A stretch of 64,000 nt of DNA, taken from positions 62,001 through 126,000 of the forward strand of contig NZ_LDJO01000026.1 of assembly GCF_001431595.1 (NCBI RefSeq). Direction: 5' to 3'. The position numbers and the translations under genes were made by a program. The stretch is from Stenotrophomonas acidaminiphila. GTDB taxonomy: Bacteria > Pseudomonadota > Gammaproteobacteria > Xanthomonadales > Xanthomonadaceae. The notes below the pieces were generated by a model, which did not search any database, was not told the DNA's origin, and saw nothing but the letters and a program-made list of their open reading frames with translations. The first letter of the stretch is position 1, and every line of letters starts with the position of its first letter. Positions 19,699 to 30,195 of this stretch are shown piece by piece.

Positions 19699-19960
19699 GC
19701 GTTCCTGGGCAAGGCGAATGCCCGCGCCGGCGCCCTCGACGGCACCGGGTGCGCAGGCCGCCAGGGGCGCGCCGGGCAACGCCCGGTGCGCGGTTGCGGA
19801 GTCGGGAAAGCGATTGTGAAAGCCCCCGGCACGCTGCGCCACGGGTTGCCGGGCGCGGCCGGCATGGGCTGCGGCGGGCGCCCGGCACCGGGTTCGCGGG
19901 GCGGCGCCAGGCCCTGCCTGGCACGCCGCGTCGCGGCGCAGTGCGCCGCAACAGGGTCGG
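19699..19960. other. Intergenic GC-rich stretch between convergent genes
   Basis: Together with the terminator this gives about 315 bp without a gene between bamD and the EF-hand gene. It contains a short perfect hairpin at 19934-19950 (GCGGCGC, loop AGT, GCGCCGC) placed to end minus-strand transcription, but without a T tract. I see no gene or RNA. Confidence 0.4.
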
Positions 19961-21582
<1,622 letters not shown>

Positions 21583-21813
21583 TCAGCCGGCTTCGCCGGG
21601 AGTGACGGTTTTCAGGGCCAGCGCATGGATCGCACCGCCCATCAGGTCGCCCAGCGTCGCATAGACCATGCGGTGGCGGGCCAGCGGCAGCTTGCCGGCA
21701 AAGGCCTCGCAGACCACGGTGGCCTCGAAGTGCACGCCGTCATCGCCGCTCACCTGGGCGCGGGCGCCCGGCAGGCCGGCTTCGATCAGGTTCTGGATGG
21801 TCTCGGCGTCCAA
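21583..21813 (-). CDS. ibaG: BolA-family protein IbaG
   Basis: A 76-residue BolA/IbaG protein with N-terminal MDAETIQNLIEAGLPGA and the class II helix-turn-helix-like stretch KLPLARHRMVYATLGD, followed by IHALALKTVTP. IbaG binds [2Fe-2S] clusters with monothiol glutaredoxin and is linked to acid stress and envelope homeostasis. The conserved ibaG-murA order is seen in many gammaproteobacteria. It is divergent from kdsD with only 52 bp between starts. Confidence 0.92.
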   Translation of the reverse strand: MDAETIQNLIEAGLPGARAQVSGDDGVHFEATVVCEAFAGKLPLARHRMVYATLGDLMGGAIHALALKTVTPGEAG

Positions 21814-21865
21814 GTCGCTTTCCTAATAAAATGAACGCCCATTCTACTCCCCAAGTGGCGCCCGC
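21814..21865. promoter_or_regulatory. Short divergent promoter region ibaG/kdsD
   Basis: An A/T-rich island (TCCTAATAAAATGAAC, 21821-21836) is unusual in this GC-rich DNA. It contains -10-like hexamers in both directions (TAAAAT on plus; TTTTAT/TATTAG on minus). Both genes must start within these 52 bases if they have local promoters. No clear -35 boxes. Confidence 0.35.
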
Positions 21866-22867
21866 ATGGCTGCTTCCCCCCTTTCGCCGGACTCGCTGCA
21901 CGACGCCGACCTGATCGCCAGCGGCCGCCGCGTCTTCGAGATCGAGCGCGCCGAACTGGACCGGGTCGGCGGCCGCATCGGCACCGAGTTCGCCGCCGCC
22001 TGCCGGCTGATCCTGGGCTCGAGCGGCCGCGTGGTCGCCACCGGCATGGGCAAATCCGGGCACATCGCGCGCAAGATCGCCGCCACCCTGGCCTCCACCG
22101 GCACCCCGGCGTTCTACGTGCACCCGGGCGAGGCCGGCCATGGCGACCTGGGCATGATCACCGCCGACGACGTGGTGCTGGCGCTGTCCTACTCCGGCGA
22201 GTCGGACGAAGTGCTGATGCTGCTGCCGGTGCTCAAGCGCCAGGGCAACCCGCTGATCGCCATGACCGGCCGGCCGCAGTCCAGCCTGGCCAGCGCCGCC
22301 GACATCCACCTGGACGTGAACGTGGACCACGAGGCCTGCCCGCTGGCGCTGGCGCCGACCTCCAGCACCACCACCTCGCTGGCCATGGGCGACGCCCTGG
22401 CCGTGGCCCTGCTCGACGCGCGCGGCTTCACCGCCGACGACTTCGCCCGCTCGCACCCGGCCGGCAGCCTCGGCCGGCGCCTGCTGCTGCACATCACCGA
22501 CGTGATGCACAGCGGCGCCGACCTGCCCAGCGTGCGCGAGGACGCCAGCCTCAGCGAGGCGCTGATGGAGATGAGCCGCAAGCGGCTGGGCATGACCGCC
22601 GTGGTCGACGCCGGTGGCCGCCTGGTCGGCCTGTTCACCGACGGCGACCTGCGCCGCGCCCTGGACACCGACCTGGACGTGCGCACCGCCGGCATCGCCC
22701 AGGTGATGACCCGCGCACCGCGTACCATCGGCGCCGACCAGCTGGCGGTGGAAGCGGCGCGCATGCTGGAGCAGTACAAGATCAACGGGCTGATCGTGGT
22801 CGACGGCGAAGGCCGCGCCGTCGGCGCCCTGAACATTCATGACCTGTTGCGGGCAAAAGTGGTTTAA
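21866..22867 (+). CDS. kdsD: D-arabinose-5-phosphate isomerase
   Basis: A 333-residue isomerase converting D-ribulose 5-phosphate to D-arabinose 5-phosphate, the first step of Kdo synthesis for lipopolysaccharide. An N-terminal SIS domain (VVATGMGKSGHIARKIAATL, ALSYSGESDEV, APTSSTTTSLAMGDALAVAL) is followed by two CBS domains from about residue 215 (HITDVMHSGADLPSVREDAS; QVMTRAPRTIGADQLAVEAA). It starts the conserved kdsD-kdsC-lptCAB operon. Confidence 0.95.
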   Translation: MAASPLSPDSLHDADLIASGRRVFEIERAELDRVGGRIGTEFAAACRLILGSSGRVVATGMGKSGHIARKIAATLASTGTPAFYVHPGEAGHGDLGMITADDVVLALSYSGESDEVLMLLPVLKRQGNPLIAMTGRPQSSLASAADIHLDVNVDHEACPLALAPTSSTTTSLAMGDALAVALLDARGFTADDFARSHPAGSLGRRLLLHITDVMHSGADLPSVREDASLSEALMEMSRKRLGMTAVVDAGGRLVGLFTDGDLRRALDTDLDVRTAGIAQVMTRAPRTIGADQLAVEAARMLEQYKINGLIVVDGEGRAVGALNIHDLLRAKVV

Positions 22868-22930
22868 AAGCCCGCACAATCACGCTTCCGGGCCCGATGG
22901 CCCGCCCCGCCGCAACGGATCGCCCGCACC

Positions 22931-23479
22931 ATGTCCTGGTCTCCCCTCGCCCACTTTCCCGCCGAACTGCATGCCGTCGCCGCCACCATCCGGCTGGCGT
23001 GCTTCGACGTGGATGGGACCCTGACCGACGGGCGCCTGTACTACGACCACGCCGGCAACGAGAGCAAGGCGTTCTTCGTGCAGGACGGCCTGGGCCTGAA
23101 GCTGCTGCAGAAGCACGGCATCCACCCGGTGCTGATCACCGCGCGCAACAGCCTGTCGGCGCAGCGGCGCGGTGCCGACCTGGGCATCGACACCCAGATC
23201 GCGGTCGGCGACAAGCTGGCCAGCGTGCGCGCGCTGTGCGGGCGCTTCGGCATCGGCCTGGAGCAGGTGGCGTTCATGGGCGACGACCTGCCCGACCTGG
23301 CCCCGCTGTGCGCGGTCGGGCTGGCGGTCGCGCCAGCCAACGCGCACCCGCTGATCGCCGGGCGCGTGCACTGGCAGACCCGCGCCGAGGGCGGCCGCGG
23401 CGCCGCACGCGAACTGTGCGACGTGCTGCTGGCGCTGCAGGGCCGGCTCGACGCGGTCGTGGCGGAGTACGCGCGATGA
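22931..23479 (+). CDS. kdsC: 3-deoxy-D-manno-octulosonate 8-phosphate phosphatase
   Basis: A 182-residue C0-type HAD phosphatase that dephosphorylates Kdo 8-phosphate. Motif I CFDVDGTLTDGRLYY is at residues 22-36, followed by the characteristic KAFFVQDGLGLKLLQ loop, LITARNS and motif IV FMGDDLPDLAPL. It lacks a cap domain, as expected for a tetrameric KdsC. Its stop overlaps the lptC ATG (ATGA at 23476-23479). Confidence 0.95.
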   Translation: MSWSPLAHFPAELHAVAATIRLACFDVDGTLTDGRLYYDHAGNESKAFFVQDGLGLKLLQKHGIHPVLITARNSLSAQRRGADLGIDTQIAVGDKLASVRALCGRFGIGLEQVAFMGDDLPDLAPLCAVGLAVAPANAHPLIAGRVHWQTRAEGGRGAARELCDVLLALQGRLDAVVAEYAR

Positions 23480-24051
23480 ACTGGCGCATGGTCATCGGCA
23501 TCGGCCTGCTGCTGGCGGCGCTGGCCAGCGGCTGGTCGGCATGGCGGCAGCGTGGGACCCACGCGCCGTCGGGCGCTTCGCAGGTACGCACCGATTACGT
23601 GCTGGGCGATTTCGAGATCGTCACCCTCGACAAGGACGGCAAGGAGGCGGCCACGCTGCGCGCGCCGTCCATGGAGCGCAACGCCGCCGACCAGACCTCG
23701 ACCATCGTCCGGCCGCTGTTCCTGCTGCCCGACGCCGAGGGCCGGCACTGGCAGCTGCGCGCGGACACCGGCTGGGTCAGCCCCAAGGGCGAGGAGCTGC
23801 GCCTGCGCGGCAATGTCGCCGGCGACAGCCCGCAGGACGGCAGCACCCCGCCGACGACGTTCCGTACCACCGCGCTGGACGTGTTCCCCGAACGCAGCCT
23901 GGCCCGTACCGCCGAACCCGTCACCATGGCCCGCCCGGGCCTGCGGCAGAGCGGCGTCGGCTTCGAGGCCGACCTGAAATCCCGGCAGTATTCCCTCCTT
24001 TCCCAGGTCAAGACCCGTTATGAACCCAATGCTGCCCGCCAGGCTCGCTGA
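23476..24051 (+). CDS. lptC: LPS export protein LptC
   Basis: A 191-residue bitopic inner-membrane protein that receives lipopolysaccharide from LptB2FG and passes it to LptA. One N-terminal transmembrane helix (about residues 5-23) is followed by a periplasmic beta-jellyroll (YVLGDFEIVTLDKDGKEAATL, shown in part; LRADTGWVSPKGEELRLRGNV). The call rests on this pattern and on its place between kdsC and lptA. The start at 23476 overlaps kdsC; the 3' end overlaps lptA by 32 bases. Confidence 0.92.
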   Translation: MNWRMVIGIGLLLAALASGWSAWRQRGTHAPSGASQVRTDYVLGDFEIVTLDKDGKEAATLRAPSMERNAADQTSTIVRPLFLLPDAEGRHWQLRADTGWVSPKGEELRLRGNVAGDSPQDGSTPPTTFRTTALDVFPERSLARTAEPVTMARPGLRQSGVGFEADLKSRQYSLLSQVKTRYEPNAARQAR

Positions 24052-24568
24052 GCTCGCCAAGTTCGCGCCGACCGTCCTGCTCGCCGCCGCGCTCGTTCCC
24101 GGCGTGGCCGCGGCCAGGGAATCGGACCGCAACCAGCCCATGGACATCGTCGCCGACAACAGTGGCGGCAACCTGGCCGGCGGCAACGGCAAGTACCGTT
24201 TCAGCGGCAACGTGGTCATCGTCCAGGGCACGCTGGAGATCCATGCCGACACCGCCGACGTGATCCAGAAGAACGGCGAGACCGAACGCGTCGTGCTTGC
24301 CGGCAAGCAGGCCACGCTCAAGCAGCAGATGGACGATGGCACCTGGATGAACGCCCGCGCCGACAACATGGACTACAACGTCAACAGCGAGGTGATCATC
24401 CTGACCGGCAACTACAAGGTCGACTCCGAGCGTGGCTCCAACGCCGGCCAGCGCATGGTCTACAACACCCGCAGCGGCGACATGCAGAGCGGCGGCGATG
24501 GTACCCGCGTGCGTACCGTGATCCAGCCCAAGAACAAGGCGCCGGCCGCGGCGGGAGAGAAGAAGTAA
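24020..24568 (+). CDS. lptA: LPS transport periplasmic protein LptA
   Basis: A 182-residue periplasmic bridge protein. Signal peptide about 1-32 (cleavage near VAAA-RES), then the OstA-like jellyroll: [21 protein letters not shown] in part, [38 protein letters not shown]. It polymerises head to tail between LptC and LptD. The last base of its stop codon is the first base of the lptB start (TAATG). Confidence 0.95.
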   Translation: MNPMLPARLAELAKFAPTVLLAAALVPGVAAARESDRNQPMDIVADNSGGNLAGGNGKYRFSGNVVIVQGTLEIHADTADVIQKNGETERVVLAGKQATLKQQMDDGTWMNARADNMDYNVNSEVIILTGNYKVDSERGSNAGQRMVYNTRSGDMQSGGDGTRVRTVIQPKNKAPAAAGEKK

Positions 24569-25287
24569 TGCTCGTCGCCGAAGGCCTGCGCAAGCGCTAC
24601 AAGAACCGCGAGGTCGTGCGTGAGTTCGGCCTGTCGCTGGATGCCGGCGAGGTGGTCGGCCTGCTCGGCCCCAACGGTGCCGGCAAGACCACCTGCTTCT
24701 ACATGATCGTGGGGCTGGTCGAGAGCGACGCCGGCCGCATCGTGCTCGACGGCCGCGACATCACCGGCGAGCCGATGTACGCGCGCGCCAAGCTGGGGGT
24801 CGGCTACCTGCCGCAGGAACCGTCGGTGTTCCGCAAGCTCAGCGTGGCCGACAACATCCGCCTGGTGCTGGAACTGCGCGAGGACCTGGACGCCGGTGGC
24901 CGCGAGCGCGAACTGTCGGCCTTGCTCGACGAACTGCAGATCAGCCACGTCGCCGACCAGGCCGGCGCCAGCCTGTCCGGCGGCGAGCGCCGCCGCTGCG
25001 AGATCGCCCGCGCGCTGGCCGCCAAGCCGCGCCTGATCCTGCTTGACGAACCCTTCGCCGGCGTCGACCCGATCTCGGTCGGCGAGATCCAGCGCATCGT
25101 CACCCACCTCAAGCAGCGCGGCATCGGCGTGCTGATCACCGACCACAACGTCCGCGAGACCTTGGGAATCTGCGACCGCGCGTATATCCTCAACGAGGGC
25201 AGCGTGCTGGCGCAGGGAGCGCCGGACGAACTGCTGTCAAACACCGACGTCCGCCGCGTCTACCTTGGAGACAGCTTCACGCTCTGA
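24568..25287 (+). CDS. lptB: LPS export ABC transporter ATPase LptB
   Basis: A 239-residue cytoplasmic ATPase driving lipopolysaccharide extraction with LptF and LptG. Walker [10 protein letters not shown], the LptB-typical [13 protein letters not shown], signature [15 protein letters not shown], Walker [17 protein letters not shown], and switch His [10 protein letters not shown] are all present. lptFG are not in the window, as usual, since they sit elsewhere in the genome. Confidence 0.97.
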   Translation: MLVAEGLRKRYKNREVVREFGLSLDAGEVVGLLGPNGAGKTTCFYMIVGLVESDAGRIVLDGRDITGEPMYARAKLGVGYLPQEPSVFRKLSVADNIRLVLELREDLDAGGRERELSALLDELQISHVADQAGASLSGGERRRCEIARALAAKPRLILLDEPFAGVDPISVGEIQRIVTHLKQRGIGVLITDHNVRETLGICDRAYILNEGSVLAQGAPDELLSNTDVRRVYLGDSFTL

Positions 25288-25329
25288 TCCAGCCGCGGCA
25301 GGCCGGTCCTCCTTCTGCCTGGAACCGGG

Positions 25330-26748
25330 ATGAAAGCACGGCTGCAGACATCGCTTGGACAGCAGCTGGTCATGACGCCGCAGCTGCGCCAGGCCATCCG
25401 CCTGCTGCAGATGTCCAGCACCGAGCTGGAACTGGAACTTGCCGAGGCGGTGGAGAGCAACCCGCTGCTGGAATGGGCCGACGAGGCCGCCCCGGGCGAG
25501 CCGGCCGGCGAAGCGGACGCATCCCCTGCGGCGGCCGATGCCGCCGACGGCCGCGCCGACGAGGGCATGGAATGGCCCGGCGAAGGCGAGCAGTGGAGCG
25601 GCGGCCAGGGCGGCTCGTTCGACGACAACGACGGTGACGCCAGCGAGCGCGTCGCCGAAGCCGACACCCTCGCCGACCACCTGCTGTGGCAGCTGCACCT
25701 GTCCCACCTGGGCGCACGCGACCGCGCCATCGGCGTCGCCCTGATCGACGCGCTGGACGAGGACGGCTACCTGCGCGAACCGCTGGCATCCATCGCCGAA
25801 ACGCTGCGCCCGGACATCGCTGCCGGCGAGGACGAGATCCTCACCGTGCTGCACCGGATCCAGCGCTTCGATCCGGCCGGCGTCGGCGCCCGTGGCCTGG
25901 GCGAATGCCTGGCGCTGCAGCTCGACACCCTGCCCGCCGCCACGCCGGGCCTGTGCCTGGCCCGGCAGATCGCCGCGGGACCACTGGAACGCCTGCCGCG
26001 GGCCGGCATCCCCGGCATCGCCGCCGAACTGCGGCAACCGGCCGAGGCCGTCGAACAGGCGGTGCAGCTGCTGCGCACGCTGGACCCGCGCCCGGGCCGG
26101 CAGCTGGGCGAAGTGTCCTCGGACACCTATGTCGTTCCCGACTGCGTGGTCTGGCGCCAGCGCGGCGTCTGGAAGGCCGCCCTTGCCAGCCATGCCGGCC
26201 CGCGGGTGGTGATCCACCGCGGCTACGAGCAGCTGATCCGCCGCTGCGGCGATGCCGACGCCAGCTACCTGCGCGGCCAGCTGCAGGAGGCGCGCTGGCT
26301 GCTCAAGGGCCTGGAAGCGCGCGGCGAGACCCTGCTGCGCGTAGTCAACAGCCTGCTGCACCACCAGGCCGGGTTCCTCGAGTTCGGCGCCCAGGCGCTG
26401 CGACCGCTGACCCTGCGCGAGATCGCCGCCGAGCTGGACCTGCACGAATCCACCATCTCCCGCACCATCGCCCGCAAGCACGTGCGCACGCCGCGCGGCA
26501 CCCTGCCGCTGCGCGCGTTCTTCGCCTCGGGCATCGATACCGATGGCGGCGGCGAGGCCTCCAGCACCGCGATCCAGTCGATGATCCGGCGCCTGATCGA
26601 GTCCGAGAACCCGCGCAAGCCGCTTTCTGACGCCAAGCTGGCCGACATGCTCAAGAGCAGCGGAATACCGGTGGCGCGCCGCACCGTGGCGAAGTATCGT
26701 GAAGCCATGAACATCTCCGCCTCCCACGAACGCGTACGCCTTGTCTGA
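25330..26748 (+). CDS. rpoN: RNA polymerase sigma-54 factor
   Basis: A 472-residue sigma-54. Region I (MKARLQTSLGQQLVMTPQLRQAIRLLQ) shows the Gln-rich activator-response element, followed by an acidic region II (residues 55-120), the core-binding domain, a helix-turn-helix (LREIAAELDLHESTISRTIARKH, shown in part) and the RpoN box ARRTVAKYREAM near the C-terminus. It controls genes with -24/-12 promoters, such as pilin and flagellar genes in this group. It is placed between lptB and hpf as in most proteobacteria. Confidence 0.97.
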   Translation: MKARLQTSLGQQLVMTPQLRQAIRLLQMSSTELELELAEAVESNPLLEWADEAAPGEPAGEADASPAAADAADGRADEGMEWPGEGEQWSGGQGGSFDDNDGDASERVAEADTLADHLLWQLHLSHLGARDRAIGVALIDALDEDGYLREPLASIAETLRPDIAAGEDEILTVLHRIQRFDPAGVGARGLGECLALQLDTLPAATPGLCLARQIAAGPLERLPRAGIPGIAAELRQPAEAVEQAVQLLRTLDPRPGRQLGEVSSDTYVVPDCVVWRQRGVWKAALASHAGPRVVIHRGYEQLIRRCGDADASYLRGQLQEARWLLKGLEARGETLLRVVNSLLHHQAGFLEFGAQALRPLTLREIAAELDLHESTISRTIARKHVRTPRGTLPLRAFFASGIDTDGGGEASSTAIQSMIRRLIESENPRKPLSDAKLADMLKSSGIPVARRTVAKYREAMNISASHERVRLV

Positions 26749-26806
26749 AACGTTCGCGGCGGGCGGCAGGGTTCATTGGCAACCAAAGAACCACAGGAGG
26801 CATCCG

Positions 26807-27121
26807 ATGCGTATCGAAACGTTTGGTAAAGACGTGGAAGTCACCCCCGCCCTGAAGGAGTACGTGGAGACCAAGCTGCAACGGCTGGGCAAGCACTTCG
26901 ACCAGCACTGTGAAGTCAGGGTGACCCTGTCGCTGCAGAAGAACGAGCACCATGTCGATGCCAGCGCCAATCTCCCCGGCCAGACCCTGCACGCCGAGGC
27001 CGGTGGCCAGACCATGTACGCGGCGATCGACGTGCTGGCCGACAAGCTGGACAGGCTGGTGATCAAGCACAAGGAAAAGCATCTGCCACACGCCTCCCAT
27101 GCACTGCGCGACAATGGCTGA
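26807..27121 (+). CDS. hpf: Ribosome hibernation promoting factor (short HPF)
   Basis: A 104-residue protein of the HPF/YfiA family (sigma-54 modulation protein). Typical features: MRIETFGKDVEVTPALKEYV at the N-terminus, the basic helix LQRLGKHFDQH, HHVDASANLPG, and DVLADKLDRLVIKHKEK. The short form works with RMF-like partners to form 100S ribosomes. The start at 26807 is fixed by ACAGGAGG at 26793-26800. Confidence 0.95.
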   Translation: MRIETFGKDVEVTPALKEYVETKLQRLGKHFDQHCEVRVTLSLQKNEHHVDASANLPGQTLHAEAGGQTMYAAIDVLADKLDRLVIKHKEKHLPHASHALRDNG

Positions 27122-27145
27122 CATCCGCCACCGTCCGTTGCAGTC

Positions 27146-27598
27146 ATGCCCCTGAATGACCTGATGGCGGCCGTGAGTACCCGGGTACTCGCGGCCGCCG
27201 ACCGCGACAGCGCCCTGCGCGCCGCCGCCAGCCTGCTTGCCTGCCGCGAAGCCGGCGCCGACAGCATCTTCCGCAGCCTGTGCGACCGCGAGAACGTCGG
27301 CAGTACCGCCATCGGCCATGGCATCGCCATCCCGCATGGCCGCTCCCCCACCCTGCAACACCCGCGCGGCGCCTTCCTGCGGCTGCTGCAACCCATCGAT
27401 TTCGGCGGCGCCGAACCGGTCGACCTGGTGTTCGCCATGGCGGTGCCCGAGCACTACACCCACCAGCACCTGATGCTGCTGTCCGAGCTGGCGGAGATCT
27501 TCTCCGACGCCCACGTCCGCGATGCCCTGCGCGCGGCCAACGACGGCAGCGCGCTGAAGCAGATCCTCGACCATCCGCAGCGGATCCGTCCCTCATGA
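27146..27598 (+). CDS. ptsN: Nitrogen-PTS EIIA component PtsN
   Basis: A 150-residue EIIA-Ntr protein. The phosphorylated His is His64 in [10 protein letters not shown]; the C-terminal [25 protein letters not shown] is the family core. It takes phosphate from HPr and acts as a regulator (potassium transport, carbon/nitrogen balance) rather than a sugar transporter. It is translationally coupled to hprK (ATGA at 27595-27598). Confidence 0.94.
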   Translation: MPLNDLMAAVSTRVLAAADRDSALRAAASLLACREAGADSIFRSLCDRENVGSTAIGHGIAIPHGRSPTLQHPRGAFLRLLQPIDFGGAEPVDLVFAMAVPEHYTHQHLMLLSELAEIFSDAHVRDALRAANDGSALKQILDHPQRIRPS

Positions 27599-28545
27599 AT
27601 ACCCGCATCACCGCCCGCGAACTGTTCGACCAGCAGCGCGAGAAGCTGGACCTGCGCTGGGCCGCGGGCCAGGCCGGCGGCAACCGCGAACTGGACGCCG
27701 GCGACACCGTCGCGCGGCGCCCGTCGCTGGCCGGCTACCTCAACACCATCTACCCGAACAAGGTGCAGATCCTCGGCACCGAGGAACTGGCCTGGCTGGA
27801 CTCGCTGGACTCGCGCCAGCGCTGGGAAGTGATCGAGCGCATCATCCAGGCGCGGCCACTGGCGCTGGTCATCACCAAGAGCCACGGCTGCCCGGAGGAC
27901 CTGCGCGCGGCCGCCGACGAATCGCAGACCCCGCTGTGGGTGTCGCCGCGGCGCGGCCACGAGCTGCTCAACCACCTGTCCTACCACCTGGCGCGCACGC
28001 TGGCGCCGCGGATCATCCTGCACGGCGTGTTCATGGAGATATATTCCATCGGCGTGCTGATCACCGGCGAGGCCGGCTCGGGCAAGAGCGAACTGGCGCT
28101 GGAGCTGCTCAGCCGCGGCCACCGGCTGGTGGCCGACGACGCGCCCGAGTTCACCCAGATCGCGCCGGACGTGCTCGACGGCACCTGCCCGGAACTGCTG
28201 CAGGACCTGCTGGAAGTGCGCGGACTGGGCGTGCTCAACGTGCGCCAGATGTTCGGTGACACGTCTGTAAAGAAGAACAAGTACCTTCGGCTCATCGTCC
28301 ACCTGACCAAACCGATGACCGAACCCGGCAGCTACGGCTACGAACGCCTCACCGGCGACTCCGGCAAGCGCCACGTGCTCGACCTGGACGTGCCGCTGAT
28401 CACCCTGCCGGTGATGCCCGGCCGCAACCTGGCGGTGCTGACCGAGGCGGCCACGCGCCTGCACATCCTGCGCACCAAGGGCATCGACCCGGCGGCGATG
28501 TTCATCGCCCGCCACAGCAACCTGCTGGAGCAACGCACCCCATGA
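27595..28545 (+). CDS. hprK: HPr kinase/phosphorylase
   Basis: A 316-residue bifunctional enzyme that phosphorylates and dephosphorylates HPr at Ser46. The N-terminal domain includes [14 protein letters not shown]; the kinase domain has Walker [15 protein letters not shown], the capping VADDAPEF, and the family signature [15 protein letters not shown]. In Firmicutes it controls carbon catabolite repression; in proteobacteria it regulates a PTS without sugar permeases. The target Ser is present in the HPr encoded at 29871. The stop overlaps the rapZ ATG. Confidence 0.95.
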   Translation: MNTRITARELFDQQREKLDLRWAAGQAGGNRELDAGDTVARRPSLAGYLNTIYPNKVQILGTEELAWLDSLDSRQRWEVIERIIQARPLALVITKSHGCPEDLRAAADESQTPLWVSPRRGHELLNHLSYHLARTLAPRIILHGVFMEIYSIGVLITGEAGSGKSELALELLSRGHRLVADDAPEFTQIAPDVLDGTCPELLQDLLEVRGLGVLNVRQMFGDTSVKKNKYLRLIVHLTKPMTEPGSYGYERLTGDSGKRHVLDLDVPLITLPVMPGRNLAVLTEAATRLHILRTKGIDPAAMFIARHSNLLEQRTP

Positions 28546-29420
28546 ACGCCACGCCGGCCCCGTTGCTGGTCATCGTCAGCGGCCTGTCCGGTTCGGGCAA
28601 GTCGGTGGCGCTCAAGACCTTCGAGGACCTGGACTACTACTGTTCGGACAACATCCCGGTGGACCTGCTGCCGGAGTTCGTGCGCGGCGTGCTCGGCGAA
28701 CGCACCGACGACCGGCCGCGGCGCCTGGCGCTGGGCATCGACGTGCGCGGCCGCAGCGACCTGAGCCAGCTCGCCAACTGGCGGCAGCGGGCGCGCGACC
28801 ACGACATCGATGCGACCCTGCTGTTCTTCGAGGCCGACGACGACACCCTGCTGGCGCGGTTCGCCGACACCCGGCGGCGGCATCCGCTCAGCCAGCTCGG
28901 CCTGTCCCTGCCCGAGGCCATCGTCCGCGAGCGCGAACTGACCGCGCCGCTGCGCCGCGAGGCCAACGCCGTCATCGACACCAGCCGGCTCAACGTGCAC
29001 CAGCTGCGGCGCAAGCTGATCACAGAATACGCGCTCGGCCACGGCAGTGGCCTGTCGCTGCTGTTCGAGTCCTTCGCCTACAAGCGCGGGGTCCCGGCCG
29101 AGGCCGATTTCGTGTTCGACGCCCGGGTGCTGCCCAACCCGCACTGGGACCCGGAACTGCGCTCGCTGACCGGCCGCGACCGCGAGGTCCGCGAATACCT
29201 GGACGCGCAGCCGGAGGTGATGCGCTACGCGGCCCAGCTCGAGGACCTGCTCGATACCTGGCTGCCCAAGCTGGGCAACGATACCCGCAGCTACGTGACC
29301 GTCGCCTTCGGCTGCACCGGCGGCAAGCACCGCTCGGTGTACCTGGCCGAGCGCCTGGCCCGGCATGCGCGCGCGCAGGGCTGGCCGGACGTGGCCACCT
29401 TCCACCGCGAACAGGACTGA
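28542..29420 (+). CDS. rapZ: RNase adapter protein RapZ
   Basis: A 292-residue P-loop protein. Walker A in [19 protein letters not shown], then [17 protein letters not shown], the C-terminal [24 protein letters not shown] in part, and [18 protein letters not shown]. In enterobacteria RapZ guides RNase E to GlmZ and so sets GlcN6P synthase levels; the domain also senses GlcN6P. The sRNA partners are not visible here. Conserved placement after hprK. Confidence 0.95.
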   Translation: MNATPAPLLVIVSGLSGSGKSVALKTFEDLDYYCSDNIPVDLLPEFVRGVLGERTDDRPRRLALGIDVRGRSDLSQLANWRQRARDHDIDATLLFFEADDDTLLARFADTRRRHPLSQLGLSLPEAIVRERELTAPLRREANAVIDTSRLNVHQLRRKLITEYALGHGSGLSLLFESFAYKRGVPAEADFVFDARVLPNPHWDPELRSLTGRDREVREYLDAQPEVMRYAAQLEDLLDTWLPKLGNDTRSYVTVAFGCTGGKHRSVYLAERLARHARAQGWPDVATFHREQD

Positions 29421-29485
29421 ATGGTGCGCGCAGGGCGCGATCCAGGCGCTATCGCGGACTGCACCCGACCTGTTAACGTTCAGTA
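29421..29485 (+). promoter_or_regulatory. Possible promoter upstream of PTS genes
   Basis: The 65-bp gap after rapZ contains an A/T-richer patch (CCTGTTAACGTTCAGTAATG, ending at the EIIA ATG) that differs from the surrounding coding DNA and may hold a -10 element. No clear -35 box, so weakly supported. Confidence 0.25.
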
Positions 29486-29878
29486 ATGACCTGCGGCATT
29501 CTTCTCGTGACCCATCCCGGCGTCGGCTCTTCCCTGCTGGAAGTCGCCACCCGCCTGCTGCGCCAGCTTCCACTCGACGCCGAGGCCTTCGAGGTCCCGT
29601 TCGACGCGGACCTGGACGCGCAGCTGCCACTGGCGTCGGCGGCCATGCGCCGGGTCGAGGGCCCGGACGGCGTGCTGGTGCTGACCGACCTGTACGGGGC
29701 CAGCCCGAGCAACCTGGCAGCGCGGCTGGCGCGGCTGGGGACGCCGGTGCGGCGGGTGTCGGCGCTGAGCCTGCCGATGCTGCTGCGGGTGATGAATTAT
29801 CCGGAACAGGGACTGGACCAACTGCCCGCCACCGCCGCGGCGGGCGCCCGAAATGGAGCCATCATCGACGATGCTTGA
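29486..29878 (+). CDS. Mannose-family PTS EIIA protein
   Basis: A 130-residue EIIA of the mannose/sorbose type: GILLVTHPGVGSSLLEVA with the phosphorylated His10, LVLTDLYGASPSNLAARLA, and VSALSLPMLLRVMNYPE. No IIB, IIC or IID genes are near, so it is probably a regulatory phosphate acceptor of the truncated PTS common in alpha-, beta- and gammaproteobacteria. The HPr gene begins inside its last codons (8-base overlap). Confidence 0.92.
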   Translation: MTCGILLVTHPGVGSSLLEVATRLLRQLPLDAEAFEVPFDADLDAQLPLASAAMRRVEGPDGVLVLTDLYGASPSNLAARLARLGTPVRRVSALSLPMLLRVMNYPEQGLDQLPATAAAGARNGAIIDDA

Positions 29879-30140
29879 ACGCGAACTCACCGTATCCAAC
29901 CGCCTGGGGCTGCATGCCCGCGCGACCGCCAAGCTGGTGCAGCTGCTGTCCGGCTTCCGCGCCAATGCCACGCTGGTGGCCAAGGGCCGCGAGGTCAACG
30001 CCAAGAGCATCATGGGCGTGATGCTGCTGGCCGCCGGCCAGGGCACGCCGGTCACGGTGCGGGTACAGGGCGAGGACGAGGCCGACGCGATGGCGGCGGT
30101 CGTGGATCTGTTCGAGCGCCGTTTCGACGAGGACAGCTGA
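29871..30140 (+). CDS. ptsH: Phosphocarrier protein HPr
   Basis: An 89-residue HPr. His15 in NRLGLHARATAKLV receives phosphate from EI; Ser46 in NAKSIMGVMLLAAGQG is the site for HPr kinase, whose gene lies upstream. The start at 29871 gives the normal family N-terminus (MLERELTV); the ORF could extend six codons further but without a ribosome-binding site. Confidence 0.95.
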   Translation: MLERELTVSNRLGLHARATAKLVQLLSGFRANATLVAKGREVNAKSIMGVMLLAAGQGTPVTVRVQGEDEADAMAAVVDLFERRFDEDS

Positions 30141-30195
30141 TGGCGGCGGACGCGGCGTCGGTTCCCGTCCGCACCACGCCGGGAGGCGTGGCGGC